Assembly: GCA_025141015.1 (NCBI GenBank)
Contig: CP081098.1
Location: 3,106,501 to 3,170,500 of the forward strand
Length of the DNA: 64,000 bases
Direction: 5' to 3'
Origin: Rhodobacteraceae bacterium M382
GTDB lineage: Bacteria; Pseudomonadota; Alphaproteobacteria; Rhodobacterales; Rhodobacteraceae
The notes under the pieces were generated by a model. That model was not told the origin of the DNA. It searched no databases and saw only the letters and a list, made by a program, of their open reading frames with translations. The translations under genes and the position numbers were made by a program. Positions within the stretch are counted from its first letter, which is position 1. Every line of letters starts with the position of its first letter. Of this stretch, positions 26,340 through 35,124 are shown one piece after another.

Positions 26340-27413
26340 ATGTTCGAGACATTCGGGTTTGAAGATACCACCGCACGCGAGGTCAGCGTTCTGTTTGCCT
26401 TGGGTTTGGGACTGCTGTTCGGTCTGCTGGCGCAGATCACGCGGTTCTGTTTTCGCCGCGCCATCGTCGGTGACGATCGCAAACAGGCCGCCGGTGTCTG
26501 GTTCATGGCGCTCGCACTGGCGGTTGTGGGGACGCAAGCAGCGGCCCACGTCGGTTGGATTTCCTTTGACAGCCACCGCCTGATGTCATCCGACCTGCCG
26601 GTTTTGGCCATCCTTGCGGGTGGCCTGCTCTTTGGGGGTGGCATGGTCTTGACCCGGGGCTGTATTTCCCGTCTGACCGTCCTGAGCGGCGCGGGTAACC
26701 TGCGGGCGCTGACCTGCGTCGTGGTCTTTGCCATAGCGGCCCACGCAACGCTCAAGGGGGTTCTGGCCCCTCTTGCGGCCACCCTACGTCAAACAACCGT
26801 CGATCTGGGCGGCACGGTTTCACTGGCCGCCCTGCCCGGCGGCGCGGTGATCTGGAGCGCGATTCTTGTGGCACTGGCGATCTTTATCGCTGTTCGCTCA
26901 GGCGCCCGCCCGGCCCTGTTGTTGGGGGCGGGTCTGATCGGTGCGTTGGTGCCACTGGGTTGGGTTGGGACCGGGTTCATCCTGTTTGACGAATTCGACC
27001 CGATCGCCATGGAAAGCCTGTCCTTTACCCGACCGTCAGCCGATGCGTTGTTCTATACCATCGCGTCAACGTCGATCCCCGCCGGTTTTGGCAGCGCGCT
27101 GATCGGTGGCGTATTGATCGGCGGGTTGGTCGCGGCCCTGTTGACCCGTCAATTCCGCTGGCAGAGCTTTGACAGCCCGCGCCAGACCGGCCGGTATCTG
27201 GCCGGTGCGTCTTTGATGGGGGTCGGTGGGGTTCTGGCCGGTGGCTGTACTGTCGGGGCCGGGCTGGCCGGCATCCCAACGCTCAGCTTTGCGGCGTTCT
27301 TGGCCCTGGCGGCGATTGCCGCCGGTGGTTGGGGAACGGCAAAGCTGCTTAATGCAGCTTTTGACGGATCCGACGGATCGCCAGCCAGACCAGACCTACA
27401 ACCGGCAGAGTAA
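26340..27413 (+). CDS. YeeE/YedE-family sulfur-compound transporter
   Basis: 357 residues, about nine or ten membrane helices, behind a GGAG site. Three conserved cysteine motifs of the family are present: ITRFCFRRA (near residue 38), LTRGCISRLT (near 109) and LAGGCTVGAGLAG (near 304). In the thiosulfate transporter TsuA the equivalent cysteines line the permeation path and pass the thiosulfate. The protein likely imports thiosulfate or another sulfane-sulfur compound. The gene stands alone, and its last 65 bases overlap the 3' end of the convergent DUF3422 gene. Confidence 0.88.
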   Translation: MFETFGFEDTTAREVSVLFALGLGLLFGLLAQITRFCFRRAIVGDDRKQAAGVWFMALALAVVGTQAAAHVGWISFDSHRLMSSDLPVLAILAGGLLFGGGMVLTRGCISRLTVLSGAGNLRALTCVVVFAIAAHATLKGVLAPLAATLRQTTVDLGGTVSLAALPGGAVIWSAILVALAIFIAVRSGARPALLLGAGLIGALVPLGWVGTGFILFDEFDPIAMESLSFTRPSADALFYTIASTSIPAGFGSALIGGVLIGGLVAALLTRQFRWQSFDSPRQTGRYLAGASLMGVGGVLAGGCTVGAGLAGIPTLSFAAFLALAAIAAGGWGTAKLLNAAFDGSDGSPARPDLQPAE

Positions 27414-28653
27414 TCCCGGCCGTCAACGTGCCCTTGCTGACCTCCAGCACATCCGCCAAAGGGTACACCATGTAGCCCACCAGCGAGACTGCGTAATAGC
27501 TGATCGCCACCACGGACAGACCTTCGACGGTGTGCTGCAAACGCAGGGCCGTATCTGCCCGCCTGTCCATGCTCTCCAACAGCGCCTGATTCTGGGCGCT
27601 GCGTGCCACATCCACCTGGGTCCGCAAAAGCTCTCCGGCGCGGGTTGCCCGATCCGCCAGCCGCGCGACGCGCTGTTGGGTGGACTTCACCGTGCGCATG
27701 GCTGGGTCATAGCGGCGGATCATGAATTCGGAAAACGTCTGTCGCCCCATGAAACGCTCTTCTCGCAGCAATGCAATCCGCTGGTTGACGATGGCTTCGT
27801 AGGCCCCTGTGGCCCCAAATCGAAACGCCGCCCGGGCACCGATGGTTTCCAGCTCGGTTGCGACGGACAGCAAGGGCGGCAGGGTTTCATCCGCGCGGGC
27901 CTGCTCATCCGACAGTTCGATCATCAATGCGCTCAGCCGGGTATCCAATTCGCCAATACGGGCTGACAGCCCCCGCACCCGCGAAAACCCCAGCATCGAC
28001 ATCGCCTTGTAGGTTTCGATTTCACACAGCCGCTGTACGATCCGGCCGATCCGTCGTTCGCCCGTTCCTGCGGACACAAAGACGGCGAACCGCATATGGC
28101 CTGCGCTATCAATCCGGAAATCCCCGCCCGCAATGGCGCTGTCATCCAACACAGATGAGATGGCCAGGCTTTCGGGAACGAACCAATCGTTCAGACACGC
28201 CAGGATCGTGTCGGGGTCCGGGCGTTCCTGAACCCGCATCAGGATCGACGTGATCCGCTGCCCCGGAGCGGCTTCCAGCCAATCCTGGGGAAACACCGAA
28301 AAATCATGCGGGTCAAACGCCCGTGCGCCGACCCCATCAGAAAACACTGTATAGCTGACGAATTCGGTATGACTTTCCCATTTCAGCGTATGGCGTCCGA
28401 TTTGCACGGAATGATGCGTGGCACCGGGCTGCGGGTGCGCGGCCCCGTGCCGGTCCAGCAGGTCGATAAGATGTGCCAGATCCTGTTGCCGGTCCCGATG
28501 GGCCGCCTCATGGGGTTGTTTGACCGCCAGATAGGCAATCGTACAGGGGCTGGTCATGGCCGGGAATGGGCGGGCATGCAGCTCGTTGGTCAGCTGATAC
28601 CGCAATGGATGGTCTGTGATCGTCTGCACGTGCGCTCTCCAAGGTTGCTCCAC
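27349..28653 (-). CDS. DUF3422 family membrane protein
   Basis: 434 residues. The opening HPLRYQLTNELHARPFPAM is the signature of DUF3422. A long soluble, partly coiled-coil region follows (RGLSARIGELDTRLSALMIELSDEQARADE; the ERFMGRQTFSEFMIRRYDPAMRT stretch is conserved in relatives), and two hydrophobic helices near the C-terminus (SVVAISYYAVSLVGYMVYPL and GITLPVVGLVWLAI) anchor it in the membrane, a layout reminiscent of CorA-like or magnesium-channel ends but without their GMN motif. No function is known. Its 3' end overlaps yeeE by 65 bases tail to tail. Confidence 0.85.
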   Translation of the reverse strand: MEQPWRAHVQTITDHPLRYQLTNELHARPFPAMTSPCTIAYLAVKQPHEAAHRDRQQDLAHLIDLLDRHGAAHPQPGATHHSVQIGRHTLKWESHTEFVSYTVFSDGVGARAFDPHDFSVFPQDWLEAAPGQRITSILMRVQERPDPDTILACLNDWFVPESLAISSVLDDSAIAGGDFRIDSAGHMRFAVFVSAGTGERRIGRIVQRLCEIETYKAMSMLGFSRVRGLSARIGELDTRLSALMIELSDEQARADETLPPLLSVATELETIGARAAFRFGATGAYEAIVNQRIALLREERFMGRQTFSEFMIRRYDPAMRTVKSTQQRVARLADRATRAGELLRTQVDVARSAQNQALLESMDRRADTALRLQHTVEGLSVVAISYYAVSLVGYMVYPLADVLEVSKGTLTAGITLPVVGLVWLAIRRIRQKLH

Positions 28654-28834
28654 GTTATACCAGACCTCGATCAGGCCTCAAGAAACGTTTTATTTCAATA
28701 GTTTAATTGAACACCATCGCATACGAACCACCCAACGACGCCCTGTTGACGCACTGAGGGCCAGACGCAGAGCAAACACAGGACCGGACACGGGGCCAAT
28801 CAGCGCTCGGCTGTGACAACAGGACCGCAGAAAG

Positions 28835-28870
28835 AAAAACGCCTGCCGCACAGAGATGCGACAGGCGTTG
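28835..28870 (-). terminator. Rho-independent terminator of pntAB
   Basis: On the minus strand ACGCCTGTCGCA / TGCGGCAGGCGT (11 of 12 pairs), 6-base loop, followed by TTTTTCTTT. It lies about 43 bases after the pntB stop. Confidence 0.88.
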
Positions 28871-28912
28871 TGTTTGTGGTTGAGATGGGCACCGGGGCAC
28901 CCAGCCCAGAGA

Positions 28913-30346
28913 TTACTGGATCATCGTCAACAGCTGGTCCAGCGATGCCTTGGCATCACCATAGAACATGCGGGTGTTGTCCTTGAAGAACAGCGGGTTT
29001 TCGATGCCGGAGTATCCGGTCCCTTGACCACGCTTGGACACGAACACCTGTTTCGCCTTCCAGCATTCCAGAACCGGCATACCGGCGATGGGGCTGTTGG
29101 GGTCTTCCTGGGCTGCCGGGTTCACGATGTCATTCGACCCGATCACGATGGCCACATCTGTCGATGGGAAATCATCGTTGATCTCGTCCATTTCCATCAC
29201 GATGTCATAGGGCACCTTGGCTTCGGCCAGCAGCACGTTCATGTGGCCTGGCAGACGTCCAGCGACCGGGTGGATCGCAAAACGCACCTCTTTGCCCTTG
29301 GCGCGCAGACGACGGGTCAGTTCGGCCACGTTCTGTTGTGCCTGAGCCACGGCCATGCCGTAACCGGGGATGATGATGACGCTGTCGGCCTCTTCCAGAG
29401 CGGTGGCAACACCGTCTGCATCGATGGCGATCTGTTCGCCTTCAACTTCCATTGCTGGCCCCGCAGTGCCACCAAAGCCGCCCAGGATCACGCTGATGAA
29501 CGACCGGTTCATCGCCTTGCACATGATGTAGGACAGGATCGCACCTGACGAACCAACCAACGCGCCGACAACGATCAACAGATCATTGCCCAGCGAGAAG
29601 CCAATCGCCGCCGCCGCCCAGCCGGAATAGCTGTTCAGCATCGACACAACCACCGGCATGTCAGCCCCACCGATACCCATGATCAGGTGATAACCGATGA
29701 ACAGCGCCGCCAGGGTCATGATCGCCAGCGGCAGGAACCCACCGGTGTTGAAGTACCAGATCAGGCAGAGCACCGAAATCGCCGCCGCACCTGCATTCAG
29801 CATGTGACCGCCGGGCAGCTTGGTTGCCGCGGACGACAATTTGCCAGCCAGCTTGCCATAGGCCACGACGGAACCGGTAAAGGTCACCGCCCCGATAAAG
29901 ATACCCAGGAACAATTCAACCCGCAGAATGCTGACCTCGACCGAGGATTTATGCGCCAGAAGTGCCGCAAACCCTTCGAGCCCTTCACGGGCGTCGTGGT
30001 CCATAGCCAGCACATTGCCCAGCTCGATATGGGCGATCAGGCCGACAAAGACCGCCGCCAAACCCACCAGAGAGTGCATCGCTGCGACCAGTTCCGGCAT
30101 TTGTGTCATCTGAACACGGGTTGCCAGCTGATAGCCGATGATACCCCCCGCCGGGATCAGCAGGATCGACAGCCACCACAGACCGGCACCGGGGCCGATC
30201 AGGGTCGCAAAGACCGCCAGCCCCATGCCGACAATGCCATACCAGACAGCGCGTTTCGCGCTTTCCTGACCGGACAGACCGCCAAGGGACAGGATGAAGA
30301 GAACAGCCGCAACGACATAGGCGGCAGTTGTAAAGCCAAAATCCAT
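28913..30346 (-). CDS. pntB: NAD(P) transhydrogenase subunit beta
   Basis: 477 residues from the ATG behind a strong AAGGAGG. The N-terminal two thirds are the membrane domain dII (helices such as [18 protein letters not shown] and [41 protein letters not shown]). The C-terminal dIII binds NADP(H): [57 protein letters not shown] and [17 protein letters not shown]. With PntA it couples hydride transfer between NADH and NADP to proton re-entry, supplying NADPH. It starts 13 bases after the pntA stop. Confidence 0.97.
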   Translation of the reverse strand: MDFGFTTAAYVVAAVLFILSLGGLSGQESAKRAVWYGIVGMGLAVFATLIGPGAGLWWLSILLIPAGGIIGYQLATRVQMTQMPELVAAMHSLVGLAAVFVGLIAHIELGNVLAMDHDAREGLEGFAALLAHKSSVEVSILRVELFLGIFIGAVTFTGSVVAYGKLAGKLSSAATKLPGGHMLNAGAAAISVLCLIWYFNTGGFLPLAIMTLAALFIGYHLIMGIGGADMPVVVSMLNSYSGWAAAAIGFSLGNDLLIVVGALVGSSGAILSYIMCKAMNRSFISVILGGFGGTAGPAMEVEGEQIAIDADGVATALEEADSVIIIPGYGMAVAQAQQNVAELTRRLRAKGKEVRFAIHPVAGRLPGHMNVLLAEAKVPYDIVMEMDEINDDFPSTDVAIVIGSNDIVNPAAQEDPNSPIAGMPVLECWKAKQVFVSKRGQGTGYSGIENPLFFKDNTRMFYGDAKASLDQLLTMIQ

Positions 30347-30359
30347 AACCACGGCCTCC

Positions 30360-31931
30360 TTAAGATTTCTGGAACATGGCAAGCATGCGCCGTGTTACGA
30401 GGAACCCACCAAAGATGTTGATCCCTGCCATGAACACCGACAGCGCGGCCAGCAGGATCACCAGGAACGACCCGGACCCGATCTGCATCAAGGCACCCAG
30501 AATGATGATCGATGAAATCGCATTGGTCACGGCCATCAGCGGCGTGTGCAGGCTGTGCGCCACCCCCCAGATCACCTGGAAGCCGATGAACACCGACAGA
30601 ACAAACACGATGAAATGCTGCATAAAGCTGGCCGGAGCCACCAGGCCCACGCCGAGCAGCAACAGGCCACCCACCGCCAGCAGGGTCACCTGCTGTTTGG
30701 TCTGGGCCTTGAATTCGGCCACTTCGGCGGCGCGTTTTTCCTCGGGCGTCAGCTCGGGCACCACCTCTTTGGGCTTGGCCGCGATGGCTGCCACTTTTGG
30801 GGGCGGCGGCGGAAAGGTGATTTCATGGTTGAAGGTCACCGTGGCCCCACGGATGACATCGTCTTCCATGTCGTGATTGATCTGACCGTCCTTTTCGGGG
30901 GTCAGGTCCGTCATCATGTGGCGGATGTTGGTGGCATAAAGCGTCGAAGCCTGCGCCGCCATGCGGGACGGGAAATCGGTGTAACCGACGATGGTCACGC
31001 CATTGTCGGTGACGATCTTTTCGTCCATCACGGTCAGCTTGCAGTTGCCGCCCTTTTCCGCCGCCAGGTCAACGATAACCGACCCCGGCTTCATCGCGGC
31101 GACCATGTCTTCGGTCCACAGCTCGGGGGCTTCGCGGTTGGGGATCAGCGCCGTGGTGATGACGATGTCCACCTCAGGAGCCAGTTCACGGAACTTGGCC
31201 AGCTGGGCCTCGCGGAACTCGGGGCTGGAAACAGAAGCATACCCGCCGGTGGCGGCACCATCCTGTTGCTCTTCTTCGAAATCCAGGTACACAAACTCGG
31301 CACCCATCGATTCAACCTGCTCGGCCACTTCGGGGCGCACGTCGAACGCGTATGTGATCGCGCCCAAGGACGTCGAGGTTCCGATCGCGGCCAGACCGGC
31401 CACGCCGGCACCGACAACCAGAACCTTGGCAGGCGGCACTTTACCAGCGGCGGTGATCTGCCCGGTAAAGAACCGACCAAAGTTGTTGCCCGCCTCGATC
31501 ACGGCGCGATAACCGGCGATGTTGGCCATCGACGACAGCGCGTCCATTTTCTGCGCCCGCGAAATACGTGGCACCATCTCCATGGCAATGACGTTGGCAC
31601 CCTTGGTCTTGGCCAGTTCCATGCCTTCTTCGTTCCCGGCCGGGTTGAAGAATGAGATCAGCGTCTTGCCCGCGGTCAACCGCTTCAGCTCGGTCGTGTC
31701 CGGCTGGCGCACCTTGGCGACGATGTCGACAGATTTCCAAAGCGCAGCAGGCGTTTTGATGATCTCGACACCGGCTGCTTCGTATGTGGCGTCCGAAAAT
31801 CCGGCAGCTGCACCAGCCCCGGTTTCAATCGCACATTCAAAGCCAAGCTTTTGCAATTGCTTTGCAGAATCCGGCGTCATCCCAACGCGGTTCTCACCTG
31901 CAAAGATTTCCTTTGGCGTTCCTATTTTCAC
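30360..31931 (-). CDS. pntA: NAD(P) transhydrogenase subunit alpha
   Basis: 523 residues from a GTG chosen because it gives [20 protein letters not shown], the family N-terminus, and has a GAGGGGGA site nine bases upstream; an ATG 16 codons earlier gives unrelated sequence. Domain dI binds NAD(H): [21 protein letters not shown] (about 170-190) and [16 protein letters not shown]. After a Pro-rich linker ([20 protein letters not shown]) come four C-terminal membrane helices, so the alpha1 and alpha2 parts are fused as in E. coli rather than split as in Rhodospirillum. A perfect palindrome precedes it. Confidence 0.96.
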   Translation of the reverse strand: MKIGTPKEIFAGENRVGMTPDSAKQLQKLGFECAIETGAGAAAGFSDATYEAAGVEIIKTPAALWKSVDIVAKVRQPDTTELKRLTAGKTLISFFNPAGNEEGMELAKTKGANVIAMEMVPRISRAQKMDALSSMANIAGYRAVIEAGNNFGRFFTGQITAAGKVPPAKVLVVGAGVAGLAAIGTSTSLGAITYAFDVRPEVAEQVESMGAEFVYLDFEEEQQDGAATGGYASVSSPEFREAQLAKFRELAPEVDIVITTALIPNREAPELWTEDMVAAMKPGSVIVDLAAEKGGNCKLTVMDEKIVTDNGVTIVGYTDFPSRMAAQASTLYATNIRHMMTDLTPEKDGQINHDMEDDVIRGATVTFNHEITFPPPPPKVAAIAAKPKEVVPELTPEEKRAAEVAEFKAQTKQQVTLLAVGGLLLLGVGLVAPASFMQHFIVFVLSVFIGFQVIWGVAHSLHTPLMAVTNAISSIIILGALMQIGSGSFLVILLAALSVFMAGINIFGGFLVTRRMLAMFQKS

Positions 31932-31962
31932 CCTATGAGTCCCCCTCGATATGGTCGCATTC

Positions 31963-31976
31963 TGCGCTGCAGCGCA
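31963..31976. promoter_or_regulatory. Perfect 14-base palindrome upstream of pntA
   Basis: TGCGCTGCAGCGCA, flanked on both sides by CATTCTGC, 31 bases before the pntA start. It has the look of a dimeric regulator site; TGC-rich palindromes are bound by PhaR-type regulators in related bacteria, but I cannot assign one. Confidence 0.45.
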
Positions 31977-32061
31977 CATTCTGCAAATTTTTCACCTAAA
32001 CTGAGCAATTATGATGCGCAAGCAAAATGACGCATCAACGCTTCCTTATGCCGCAAATGGA

Positions 32062-32514
32062 TCACACCCAACGTCTCACTTTTTGCTCATATCGCGCCCA
32101 ATCCATCCGAAATGTCCGGCGCATCCGGTTTTCTTCGGGAATGACAAAGCGTTTTTCCAGCACCCACAACAGGATTGGCACCAGCGGCAGGCACAGAACC
32201 GCATCAAACCGCAGCACCAACCCGGCCAGGATCAGCACATCGCCCAGATAGATCGGATTGCGCGATCGGCTGAAAATCCCGGATTGCACGATGCGGCTGG
32301 GTGTTTCATGGGGCATGACTGTCGTTTTCTGACGGCGCATTTCATAGACTGCCAGCAGCATCAGCAAGACGCCGCCGCCAACCAACAGGCCGCCAACGAA
32401 ATCTGCCCCGATCTCGCCAAAGCTGAGCCCAAATGAAAATCGGGTCGATTGCAGCCAGGCAACCGCGATGCCTCCGGCCAACCAGACGGGTGGCAGATCA
32501 ATCCAACGCTTCAC
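32062..32514 (-). CDS. ICMT/PEMT-type membrane methyltransferase
   Basis: 150 residues from a GTG (VKRWIDLPPVWL) with GAGG eight bases upstream; an ATG at 32583 would add 23 unlikely residues. About four membrane helices, then the conserved SAM and isoprenoid region: SRIVQSGIFSRSRNPIYLGD with RNPxYL, LEKRFVIPEENRMRRTF and WARYEQKVRRWV, the C-terminal signature of isoprenylcysteine carboxyl methyltransferase and phospholipid N-methyltransferase relatives. Bacterial members have unknown targets. It is separate from pntA by about 130 bases. Confidence 0.85.
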   Translation of the reverse strand: MKRWIDLPPVWLAGGIAVAWLQSTRFSFGLSFGEIGADFVGGLLVGGGVLLMLLAVYEMRRQKTTVMPHETPSRIVQSGIFSRSRNPIYLGDVLILAGLVLRFDAVLCLPLVPILLWVLEKRFVIPEENRMRRTFRMDWARYEQKVRRWV

Positions 32515-32763
32515 TCTTCGACCCTCTCGAAATTGCCCGGACCGATTGGGCTGCTCATTGTCATGGCCGCTTTGTAACTCCATTTTGCCGACTTTCAAAA
32601 ACGTAAAACGCGGCGAACACAGGAAAGGACAGCGTCCCGCCGTCCTTTCCGAAACCCAAGGGTTCATCCCGGTATTCGGGCCCATTCTGCATAAATGTTC
32701 GCCAATGCCCACGTATACTTAGGCACACATTAATTGATCATTGCCCGGGCCAGATCCCAGAGG

Positions 32764-33723
32764 TCATTCCCATTCCATTTCTTCGAACACGCGTCCCGCG
32801 TTCTTGGTGGCCAGCTCTTCAAAAGTATCGAGATTGCGCCATTGTTCCTGATCCACATAGTACGCCTGGGACAGGTCGCCCCCTGCGTCGATGTGGGCAC
32901 CGATCTTGGCCCGCAAATCGGTGAGATAGTCCAATGTATAGCGGCGCACCTGCGGGAAATTGGTCGGGTGCCCATGTCCGGGGATCACATAGGTTGGCGC
33001 AATCGGTTCCAGCTTGTCCATCCAGGTTTCGATCCAGCAGCTGGTGCAGGTGTGGGGAAAGATCGGCAGCATCCGTTCATGAAAGGCAATGTCACCGGCA
33101 ATCATGATCTCCCACGCGGGGATCCAGACCTGGGTATCACCGGGATCATGCGCCGGACCCAGGTGCAACACCTTGATCTCGACCCCGCCGATGGTCACGG
33201 CATACTCATCCTCAAAACTCAGGTTGGCGGGAACCACTCGGGTTCCTTCGGCCCGATCCTTGTTATACCCCCGCATTCCGGTGATGATCGCATCGCCGTT
33301 TTCCTCGACTTCGGTGATGGCATCCACATGGGCCAACACATCCACCCCCAGGTCACGCCAATACCCGTTGCCCAGCATGGCGTGCCCCTGCCCGTTTTCG
33401 TTGATAACCAGCACCACGGGTTGATCTGTTATGGATTTGATCTCGTCATGCAGCGCGCGGGCCAACCGATCCGAAGCACCTGCGTTGATCACCACCACGC
33501 CCGCGTCAGTAATGACAAAGGACAGGTTGTTGTTATGCCCCGCATTTTTATAGGTCGGGGGCGCGGTCGCACCGATGGCGGAAAACACATGCGGGATGAC
33601 TTCGACCGGCTTTGAATACAGCTCGGACTGCGGGTATTGATCGGCAATATCCTCGCTAGCATGAATTGCCGGAGCAGTTGAGACGGCCATCAAGCTGGCA
33701 GCGACAAAATGGAATGGCTTCAT
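32764..33723 (-). CDS. Periplasmic metallo-beta-lactamase-fold protein with altered first metal motif
   Basis: 319 residues from the ATG behind GGGAG, with a signal peptide (KPFHFVAASLMAVSTAPAIHA). MBL fold: GAGVVVINAGAS-type strand (VVVINAGAS), then VLVINENGQGHAMLGN where the usual HxHxDH is replaced by N108-E-N110-G-Q-G-H114; later ligands are kept (H192 in GPAHDPGD, D211 in IAGDIAFH, H250 in PGHGHPTN). Two Cys in HTCTSCW may form a disulfide. Relatives are quinoprotein-linked MBL hydrolases. Whether one metal site survives or the protein is non-catalytic cannot be told from sequence. Divergent from the SDR gene. Confidence 0.8.
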   Translation of the reverse strand: MKPFHFVAASLMAVSTAPAIHASEDIADQYPQSELYSKPVEVIPHVFSAIGATAPPTYKNAGHNNNLSFVITDAGVVVINAGASDRLARALHDEIKSITDQPVVLVINENGQGHAMLGNGYWRDLGVDVLAHVDAITEVEENGDAIITGMRGYNKDRAEGTRVVPANLSFEDEYAVTIGGVEIKVLHLGPAHDPGDTQVWIPAWEIMIAGDIAFHERMLPIFPHTCTSCWIETWMDKLEPIAPTYVIPGHGHPTNFPQVRRYTLDYLTDLRAKIGAHIDAGGDLSQAYYVDQEQWRNLDTFEELATKNAGRVFEEMEWE

Positions 33724-33877
33724 AAAATGGGTCTCCCTCGGGTTTCCATTAAATTCACAGATATGAATAAGTATGTAAATAACCTCTTTTCGGATCGACC
33801 ATATTCGTGACCCAACGGTGCGGCTTGTCACACAGCGCCACGCCGATAGGGTCATGGTCAAACAGGAGGAACACGCC

Positions 33878-34651
33878 ATGACCGAGACCAGCCCAAACAA
33901 GACCCTGAGTGGCAAACACGCCCTGGTGACGGGCGGTGGAACCGGCATTGGGCTGGCCATTGCCCGTGCGCTCGCGGATGAAGGGGCCCAGGTCACCATC
34001 ACCGGGCGGCGTCTGGACGTGCTGCAAGAGGTCGCCACCCAAGGCCTGCACCCGATGACTATGGATGTGCGCAACGAAGCCGATGTGGTGGCCCAGACCC
34101 AGGCGGCTGTCGACGCCCGCGGCCCGGTTCAGATCTGTGTGGCCAATGCCGGGATCGCGGTGGGCAAAACTGCGCAAAAGACCACGATGGATTTTTGGCG
34201 CGACATGATGGCGACCAACCTGGACGGCGCATTTCTGACCGTGCGCGAAAGCATGAAGTCCATGCTGACCACCGACTGGGGCCGGGTGATCAATGTGGCC
34301 TCGATCGCGGGCTTGCGCGGGCTCAAGGGGGGCACCTGTTATTCGGCCTCCAAACACGGGTTGATCGGGCTGACCCGGGCGCTGAGCGAGGAATACATGG
34401 GCACGCCCTATACGGTGAACGCGCTGTGCCCGGGGTATGTGGACACGCCCATCGTGGACCGCAACATCACGTCTATCGCGGAACGCGCAGGGATCAGCAC
34501 CCAGGACGCGCTCAAGGTCATGACCGAGGCCAATCGGCACAAACGTCTGATTGCTCCGGAAGAAGTCGCCGCCGCCGCATTGTGGCTGGTGCGCCCAGGA
34601 TCACAAAGCATCAATGGGCAATGCATTGAAATTGCCGGCGGTCAGACCTGA
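33878..34651 (+). CDS. Short-chain dehydrogenase/reductase
   Basis: 257 residues, start chosen at the ATG with AGGAGG nine bases upstream. Rossmann motif TGGGTGIGLAIA (19-30), NAGIAV, catalytic Ser in NVASIAG and YSASKHGLIGLTRALSEE with the Tyr-x3-Lys pair. PGYVDTPIVDRNI and the ending SINGQCIEIAGGQT are close to 3-hydroxybutyrate and 3-oxoacyl dehydrogenase types. Arg in TGRRLD after strand 2 suggests NADP preference. The substrate is unknown: similar SDRs in this group sit with aromatic-acid CoA ligase genes, but none is here. Confidence 0.9.
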   Translation: MTETSPNKTLSGKHALVTGGGTGIGLAIARALADEGAQVTITGRRLDVLQEVATQGLHPMTMDVRNEADVVAQTQAAVDARGPVQICVANAGIAVGKTAQKTTMDFWRDMMATNLDGAFLTVRESMKSMLTTDWGRVINVASIAGLRGLKGGTCYSASKHGLIGLTRALSEEYMGTPYTVNALCPGYVDTPIVDRNITSIAERAGISTQDALKVMTEANRHKRLIAPEEVAAAALWLVRPGSQSINGQCIEIAGGQT

Positions 34652-34718
34652 TCCACCTGCCGGGGGTATGTCCCACCCCAGGTTCAAATGTGCTCTCGTT
34701 GTTGCTGTTTCCGCGTTC

Positions 34719-34919
34719 TCAGGCTGACACAGGCCGGATCAACGTCGCCAGATAGTCGCGGGTTTCCTGGGTCCATTCAGCCGGGTCTTCGTTATGGGCC
34801 ATCTGGGCGTGCAGCTCCATGAGCCGCCAGACTTCTTCCTGGGTTTCGGCCGTGACCGAGCCCGGACAGGCCTCCATACCTTCGCAATCGCGACAGGCAT
34901 AAGTGAATGCGTTGGTCAT
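34719..34919 (-). CDS. DUF1059-like small cysteine protein
   Basis: 66 residues behind a strong GGGGAGG. The arrangement YACRDCEGMEACPGSVTA followed by EEVWRLMELHAQMAHN gives three Cys and two His in the DUF1059 pattern (C-x-x-C, then C, then H-x4-H), compatible with a small zinc-binding domain. No role is known. It lies between convergently placed SDR and the kynU promoter. Confidence 0.75.
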   Translation of the reverse strand: MTNAFTYACRDCEGMEACPGSVTAETQEEVWRLMELHAQMAHNEDPAEWTQETRDYLATLIRPVSA

Positions 34920-35027
34920 CTGTCCCTCCCCTTCACTGAGACCCTACCATATCACATCAGAGATCAGAAACCGAATCCCGGCACTGATTGGAGCTGGTGA
35001 TATCCCCCGCCCAAATGGGTGCCTCAC

Positions 35028-35054
35028 ATCAAGATACTTGATTGGACACATCAA
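35028..35054. promoter_or_regulatory. Operator-like cluster of three half-sites upstream of kynU
   Basis: ATCAAG-ATA-CTTGAT (35028-35042) is a perfect 6-base inverted repeat; a third half-site ATCAA at 35050-35054 makes a second inverted repeat with the shared TTGAT (7-base spacer). It lies about 70 bases before the kynU ATG. An Lrp-type regulator such as KynR controls kyn genes elsewhere; none is adjacent here. Confidence 0.5.
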
Positions 35055-35124
35055 TTTCTTTTCGATACGTAATGAACATCACAAAGCTTCAGGCTTGAAA
35101 CATCCATCCGACACGAGGTTCCAG

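Noticed and set aside
28654-28834. RNA gene in the gap before DUF3422
   Set aside because: No cloverleaf or conserved RNA structure found; only the DUF3422 leader and the pnt terminator.
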